DNA from: Thermococcus sp. M36
GTDB lineage: Archaea > Methanobacteriota_B > Thermococci > Thermococcales > Thermococcaceae
Assembly (NCBI RefSeq): GCF_012027355.1
Contig: NZ_SNUH01000002.1
Span: forward strand, 1-64,000
Direction of reading: 5' to 3'
DNA length: 64,000 bases
In this document: piece by piece, positions 60,171 through 64,000 of the stretch
Layout of the letters: the number at the start of each line of letters is the position of its first letter
Numbering within the stretch: position 1 is the stretch's first letter
Made by a program: the position numbers and the translations under genes
The notes under the pieces: model-generated
The model's database searches: none
Seen by the model: the letters and a program-made list of their open reading frames with translations, nothing else
Told to the model about the DNA's origin: nothing

Positions 60171-60245
60171 ATACAGAACTGGCAAGTGAAAGATTAAACC
60201 CCTCTTAAAACTGAGAATTTCCAAGAGTGACATGCAAACCTTGAT

Positions 60246-60269
60246 CAAACTTCGCGCAGGCGAAGTTTG
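60246..60269 (-). terminator. 10-bp hairpin directly after tRNA-Val
   Basis: CAAACTTCGC-GCAG-GCGAAGTTTG begins 4 nt beyond the tRNA 3' end (minus sense). It could be a 3' trailer structure or processing/termination signal. No T-run follows directly. Confidence 0.45.
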
Positions 60270-60272
60270 TAC

Positions 60273-60349
60273 TGGTGGGCCCGCGGGGATTCGAACCCCG
60301 GACCTCCACCTTGTAAGGGTGGCGTCATGACCATCTAGACCACGGGCCC
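60273..60349 (-). tRNA. tRNA-Val (anticodon UAC), CCA encoded
   Basis: Acceptor GGGCCCG (60349-60343) pairs with CGGGCCC (60277-60283). The anticodon arm CCACC-CTTACAA-GGTGG places TAC at 34-36, and the T arm has GGTTCGAATCC. CCA at 60273-60275. TATA TTTTATAACTCC (minus) at about 60374-60386 in the short spacer behind tgtA. Confidence 0.95.
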
Positions 60350-60387
60350 GCCCGAAATAGGAGAAGGGAGGGGAGTTATAAAATTTT

Positions 60388-62130
60388 CTACTTCTCAACG
60401 CCCCTGCGAACCTTCACGGCTAGACCGCTCCGGAAGACCTTCAGCTCCTCGCCGTTTAAAAGTGTCTGTCCTGTGGCCAAAAGCTCGTCCCTCTCGTTCA
60501 CCACCAGAACCTCGTCGTAGGGCCTTATCTTTGGGTCTGCATCGACCACGAACTTTGCGAAGACGTTCTTCCCGCGCCTCGCGAAGGGTTCTGCATCATC
60601 GTTAACAACGACCCTCATCCTCGGGAACGGCAGTATCTCGTGGAGCCTTTTCGCCCCCTCGATGCCGAGGGTTAAGAGGCCGTCTTCAGCCCTGAATGTC
60701 GCGAGGTGTTTGCCCTTGGCCTTTATCTGCCTCGGCATTCCTGTCTTCCGGGAAAGCTCGACGAAGGCATCCTTGAAGGCTTCCCCAGCGCCTTCTCCGA
60801 ACTGATACTCCGCTATAGCCATTATGTACTCTCTAGCCTCGCCCTTCGAGGGCTTCCTTATGCTGAAGTCCTCCTCGCCCTCGCTCTGCGCAAAAGGGTA
60901 GGTCAAGCCGAGGTACCTGGGTATCTCTCCGAATATCGGGTGTTCTATCGTCTCAGGGAACTTGCTCTTAACGCGCTCTGCCCTCTCCTTAGCCCTCACA
61001 GCAGTCGGCCACCTCAAAGATTCCTCGCTCACCTTGAAGAAAGCGGAGGCCTTGGTTATCGGCTCGTTCTTCTCGAGGTAGTCCCTGTACTCCAACAGCC
61101 TCTTGTAGGCGGCGAACATCTTCGGGTGGCTCCTAGCCCTCTCGTCCACGAGCTCCCAGAGGGTACCCTCCTTAACCGCCTGCTTAACCCTGTTGAGCTC
61201 TTCGCGAATGACCCAGAGATTGTGAAGCGCCAAAAGTCTCGTGCGCTCTTCCTTCGGCATCTCCCTAAGCTCCTGGGGAGTGTGGCGGGAGCAGACGGGG
61301 CAGGAGCACGGGAAGTACTCAAGCTCCTCAAGCCTCTTCGTCCCCTCTGGCGTCATGTAGCGGTCGTCCTTTGCGTAGAGGGCATAGCTCGCGGAATCGA
61401 AGAGGTCTATCCCCATCGCCACCGCGAGGGCAAATATCATCGGATGGCCGGCACCGAAGAGATGGACGGGCCTGTCGGGCCTGAGCCCTTGTTTTGAAGC
61501 GATAACGACATCAACTAGGTCTCTGTAGCGGTAGCTCTCCATGAGCGGGACGACTGCCCCAACGGGGTGAATCTCAAAGTTCATCTCGCTTAGCTTTCTC
61601 GCGGCGTGGGTTCTCAGATCCGGATAGGTCGAGCCCTGGACGGCCGCGTTCATGGCTATCTCCTTTATTTCCTCAGCCTCCTTTGCCCTCTCCAGAGTTA
61701 TTCGGAGATCTTCCTCCGCCTTCTCCCTGGGAGTGTCCGGTGGCGTCGGTATGTCGAGGAAAGTGCCGATATCAACGCCTATGTCGTGCTGGAACTTCAC
61801 TATCTCGCTGTTGGTGACCTCTACACCGCCGTAGCGCATAAGCTGGAATGAACCAGAATCGACCTCTATTATGCCGTCGTAGTCAAGGAGCCTGTGGATT
61901 CCGACTTCAAGAGCCTTCTCCCTAAGCTCCGGCGTCTTGTAGATGATGTAAGAGTTGGTGATTACCATCCCGAAGCCCATTTCCTTCAGCTCTTTTGGGG
62001 TTACTATAAGTTGCTTCGGGTTGATGACCGGCATTATGGCCGGCGTTTCTATCGTCTTCCCGTTTACAGTGAGCCTGCCTATCCTCCCAGCGGCGTCTCG
62101 CGCTTTAACCTCGAACCTGAACTCGACCAT
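60388..62130 (-). CDS. tgtA: archaeosine tRNA-guanine transglycosylase TgtA
   Basis: 580 aa. N-terminal TIM barrel (about 1-350) with EVDSGSFQL (D91, proton acceptor) and LFDSASYALYA (nucleophile Asp), and zinc cysteines in CSCPVC (about 275-280). A middle region follows, and a C-terminal PUA domain (about 500-580: RMRVVVNDDAEPFARRGKNVFAKFV). It swaps guanine 15 in the D-loop of tRNA for preQ0, the first tRNA step to archaeosine. Length and order match Pyrococcus ArcTGT. It is upstream of tRNA-Val on the same strand. Confidence 0.95.
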   Translation of the reverse strand: MVEFRFEVKARDAAGRIGRLTVNGKTIETPAIMPVINPKQLIVTPKELKEMGFGMVITNSYIIYKTPELREKALEVGIHRLLDYDGIIEVDSGSFQLMRYGGVEVTNSEIVKFQHDIGVDIGTFLDIPTPPDTPREKAEEDLRITLERAKEAEEIKEIAMNAAVQGSTYPDLRTHAARKLSEMNFEIHPVGAVVPLMESYRYRDLVDVVIASKQGLRPDRPVHLFGAGHPMIFALAVAMGIDLFDSASYALYAKDDRYMTPEGTKRLEELEYFPCSCPVCSRHTPQELREMPKEERTRLLALHNLWVIREELNRVKQAVKEGTLWELVDERARSHPKMFAAYKRLLEYRDYLEKNEPITKASAFFKVSEESLRWPTAVRAKERAERVKSKFPETIEHPIFGEIPRYLGLTYPFAQSEGEEDFSIRKPSKGEAREYIMAIAEYQFGEGAGEAFKDAFVELSRKTGMPRQIKAKGKHLATFRAEDGLLTLGIEGAKRLHEILPFPRMRVVVNDDAEPFARRGKNVFAKFVVDADPKIRPYDEVLVVNERDELLATGQTLLNGEELKVFRSGLAVKVRRGVEK

Positions 62131-62172
62131 CTCGCAACACCTCCCCGAGAGTAGGGCGGCCGGTTTAAAAGT

Positions 62173-63093
62173 CTAAGCCAGAAGGGTAATCATTAAGTAT
62201 GAGAGTGCCCCGGCGGCGATTGGGGCGATAATCCAGCCGCGCACTATCCCCACGAGCAACTTCAGATTGACAGTCTCCCCTTTGTAGAGTCCAAGGCCGC
62301 TTATCGCGCCGACTATTGCCTGGCCAGAACTGACGGGGAGGCCGAGCAGGTTGGCCGCGCTCACGGCAAGTGAAGCCCCAAACTGGGACGAGAAAGCTGA
62401 AGTCGGCCCGAGGGGCGATATGTCCCTCCCAACAGTCATCATGACGTTGTAGCTGAACGTCAGTGCTCCTATTGCAAGTGTCGTGGCCAGAACCAGCTTG
62501 AAGGGCCCGTCGATCCCGAGGCTCTGAAGCAGGCCCGCCACGTTGGATAGCTCGTTGGCCCCGAGGTTGAAGGAGGAATACGCAGCGGCCGTGAAGACGA
62601 GCCACTTCTGGGCCAGCTCAAGGTTGCGCAGGCACTTTATCCTCTTCGTCAGGGGGTTGTAAATTCTATAAACTGCCACTGCAAAGAGTGCCGCAACTAG
62701 GGGCGAGAGAACCCAGGCGGACGCTATCTTCACAACCGTCCACCAGTCAACGGGGAGTCCCAGCGCGAGGGAGGCCCCGACGAGGCCGCCGATTATTGAC
62801 TGCGTAGTTGAAATTGGCCTTCCCCACAGACTGGCGAGTGTCACCGCTGTGGCGGCGCTGAAGAGGACGAGACCTACCTGGGCCGGGCTCATGCCCTCGG
62901 CCATCCCTGAAACCGTGCCTGAGACACCTGAACCGCCAAGGAACACACCGAGAATCACAAAAACACCGATTAGCAGGACGGCACGCCTGAACCCTATAAC
63001 GCCCGCACCAACTGCAGTGCCGACTGCCTTAGCACTGTCGTTGGCCCCTATCGCCCACGCCATGAATACAGCCGGGAGCACTAAAATGATCAT
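62173..63093 (-). CDS. inorganic phosphate transporter, PiT family
   Basis: 306 aa, about eight to ten membrane spans. Both PiT signatures are seen: GANDSAKAVGTAVGAG (about 17-32) in the first half and LGANELSNVAGLLQSLG (about 178-194) in the second. It imports phosphate (or sulfate in some archaea) with a cation. No PhoU-like gene is adjacent. The promoter has TATA ACCTTTTTAAG (minus, about 63160-63170) and an inverted repeat over its start site. Confidence 0.92.
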   Translation of the reverse strand: MIILVLPAVFMAWAIGANDSAKAVGTAVGAGVIGFRRAVLLIGVFVILGVFLGGSGVSGTVSGMAEGMSPAQVGLVLFSAATAVTLASLWGRPISTTQSIIGGLVGASLALGLPVDWWTVVKIASAWVLSPLVAALFAVAVYRIYNPLTKRIKCLRNLELAQKWLVFTAAAYSSFNLGANELSNVAGLLQSLGIDGPFKLVLATTLAIGALTFSYNVMMTVGRDISPLGPTSAFSSQFGASLAVSAANLLGLPVSSGQAIVGAISGLGLYKGETVNLKLLVGIVRGWIIAPIAAGALSYLMITLLA

Positions 63094-63119
63094 CGCCCAT
63101 CACTATAGTCTATTTGTTT

Positions 63120-63145
63120 CTACATAATCTATATAGTGTATGTAG
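63120..63145 (-). promoter_or_regulatory. inverted repeat in PiT promoter
   Basis: CTACATA (63120-63126), 12-nt spacer, TATGTAG (63139-63145). It lies about 20-45 nt downstream of the TATA box, at the predicted transcription start, as expected for a repressor site. Confidence 0.5.
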
Positions 63146-63207
63146 TACTGAGACAGGCACTTAAAAAGGTTTCGAATGAAGTATGCCGGAACAGGGGACG
63201 GGGAACA

Positions 63208-64000
63208 CTACAGCCTACCCGCGAGAAGCTTTCCGTAGCCGTACAAGTGCAGGGTGAGATAGAAAACCGCCCAGAACCAGACGATTATTGGGAATAGGAG
63301 CGCGTTTACGAGCCTCCCCCCCTCGAAGAACGTTGGGAGGAGCATAGTAAGGGTCTCAAAGAGCCACCAGAGGACGAAGATGGAGAAGTTCCCAGTTGCA
63401 AGAAGGGCTATTGGGACGACCACGTCAAAAAACGCCACAACATCCCCGAGAATCAAAAAGGCCCAGTCCTTGGTGAAGCCACCGCCGAGGTTCTTCAGGT
63501 CGCCGAGGAACCAGCGCTTCCTCTGGCGCCAGAGCACACTAATGCTCTTCGGCATCTCTGTCCAGACCCTTGCCCCTGGGGCATAGACGACCTCTCCAAA
63601 CGCCTTTAGCGCCTTTGTAGTGGCGTAGTCCTCGACGATGTCCTCAACGAAGCCGCCGATCCTCTCAAGGGCTTCCCTCCTGAAGGCGGAAACCGGCCCG
63701 GGTGCGACGCTCAGGTCATCGAGCTCCTTTGCCCGGCGGAACATGGCTATTCTGAGGTGCTCCGCGTCCTGCGCCATCTCTAAGAAGGAACTCCCAGCGA
63801 CACGAACCTGTCCGCCGACACCGAAAATTTCGTTGGAGTAAAAGCGTCTCACCAGCTCCTTAACGGCATCTCGTTCGAGATAACTGTCGGCGTCGGTTGT
63901 GACTACAATCTCCCCACTGGCCTTTGAGAGTCCGAAGTTCAAGGCTTTGGCCTTCCCGCCGTGCTCCTTACTGTAAACCTTTAGGCGGGGATCTTTTACC
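63208..64000 (-). CDS. glycosyltransferase family 2 (partial, runs off the right end)
   Basis: The reading frame continues to the window edge, so the N-terminus is missing; an internal TTG is not the start. Visible GT2 parts, in order: GGKAKALNFGL, TTDADS (DxD metal motif), VEDYATTKAL (catalytic ED), RQRKRW (QxxRW), then three or four membrane helices at the C-terminus (about 155-240 of the visible part). This matches processive, membrane-bound GT2 enzymes (hyaluronan/cellulose synthase-like, or N-acetylglucosaminyltransferase). The product is unknown. Confidence 0.87.
   Translation of the reverse strand, partial: VKDPRLKVYSKEHGGKAKALNFGLSKASGEIVVTTDADSYLERDAVKELVRRFYSNEIFGVGGQVRVAGSSFLEMAQDAEHLRIAMFRRAKELDDLSVAPGPVSAFRREALERIGGFVEDIVEDYATTKALKAFGEVVYAPGARVWTEMPKSISVLWRQRKRWFLGDLKNLGGGFTKDWAFLILGDVVAFFDVVVPIALLATGNFSIFVLWWLFETLTMLLPTFFEGGRLVNALLFPIIVWFWAVFYLTLHLYGYGKLLAGRL

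Larger units (their letters stand above)
59945..60272. other. 328-nt non-coding stretch rich in inverted repeats
   Basis: No ORF is supported. It holds the DUF89 promoter and at least five perfect inverted repeats: AACTTTG-N5-CAAAGTT (59995-60013), AACCGG-N9-CCGGTT (60103-60123), a nested double hairpin (60120-60170), and CAAACTTCGC-N4-GCGAAGTTTG (60246-60269). AAACTT/AAGTTT words recur. It lies downstream of tRNA-Val in minus sense. Confidence 0.6.

Noticed and set aside
1-64000. CRISPR arrays, insertion sequences, integrase genes, rRNA
   Set aside because: No regularly spaced repeats longer than two copies, no transposase or recombinase motifs, and no rRNA sequence were seen, apart from the short 16S-complementary guide.

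Overview
The window is chromosomal DNA of a hyperthermophilic archaeon of the order Thermococcales, most likely a Thermococcus of fairly high GC content. The evidence is a set of near-diagnostic genes: free L-serine kinase SerK, archaeosine transglycosylase TgtA, aPelota, prolidase with the Pyrococcus metal ligands at identical positions, TrmY, Trm5b, L35Ae, L37e and an archaeal LSm. Genes are densely packed. Shine-Dalgarno sites are of the GGTGAT or GGAGGTG type, TATA boxes look like CTTTTTAAA or TTTATA, and several starts appear leaderless. Where an SD or TATA box points to an internal codon I have moved the start.

Layout. 1-4.1 kb: tRNA-Glu, trm5b, and the tldD-tldE protease pair. 4.2-7 kb: two tiny membrane ORFs, then a cupin / aspartate racemase / YchF-type GTPase operon. 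7-10.7 kb: ubiX-Lrp-CYTH operon, a diadenylate cyclase (dacZ) and a sugar nucleotidyltransferase. 10.7-13.3 kb: feoA-feoB-feoC-like ferrous iron uptake with a double palindrome in its promoter. 13.4-18.3 kb: small membrane protein, a PP-loop ATPase coupled to an AIR-synthase-like protein, an ABC-2 exporter and aPelota. 18.4-25.5 kb: prolidase, HAD, L35Ae, trm1, a ferritin-like/VIT1 fusion, VapBC, MATE, L37e-LSm. 25.7-35.4 kb: lipoprotein alpha-glucanase, glyS, DUF402/trmY, DUF167, amino acid permease, gap, CinA-like, eIF2B-like. 35.4-38.1 kb: large secreted DUF4350 protein and a cobalamin adenosyltransferase. 38.1-48.4 kb: a coherent envelope/efflux region (MFS, two DUF4097 proteins, membrane protein, ArsR, PadR, giant RND/MMPL protein, AEC carrier). 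48.5-55 kb: M42 peptidase, membrane-anchored solute-binding protein, HAD, SerK, DUF763. 55-59.1 kb: accessory-looking block with an unrecognised ~696-aa protein, a 69-aa hydrophobic protein, a DUF234 ATPase and many inverted repeats. 59.1-64 kb: DUF89, a hairpin-rich non-coding stretch, tRNA-Val, tgtA, a PiT transporter and a truncated GT2.

Regulatory logic is unusually legible. Two sugar-regulator (TGM-type) palindromes occur: one downstream of the TATA box of the alpha-glucanase and one upstream of the TATA box of gap, the positions known for repression and activation by Tgr/TrmBL1. The feo and ferritin-VIT promoters share a TTCGATAT element. The PadR/RND divergent promoter carries a perfect 21-bp palindrome, and the ArsR promoter carries two 7-6-7 palindromes flanking its TATA box.

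The strongest non-coding discovery is a C/D box sRNA at 52848-52922 (minus) whose D' guide is complementary over 12 nt to the 5' end of archaeal 16S rRNA. The best candidates for undescribed systems are the PadR/ArsR/DUF4097/RND envelope module, the 55.1-57.5 kb two-gene module and the PP-loop/AIRS pair. No rRNA, CRISPR array, insertion sequence or integrase was seen.
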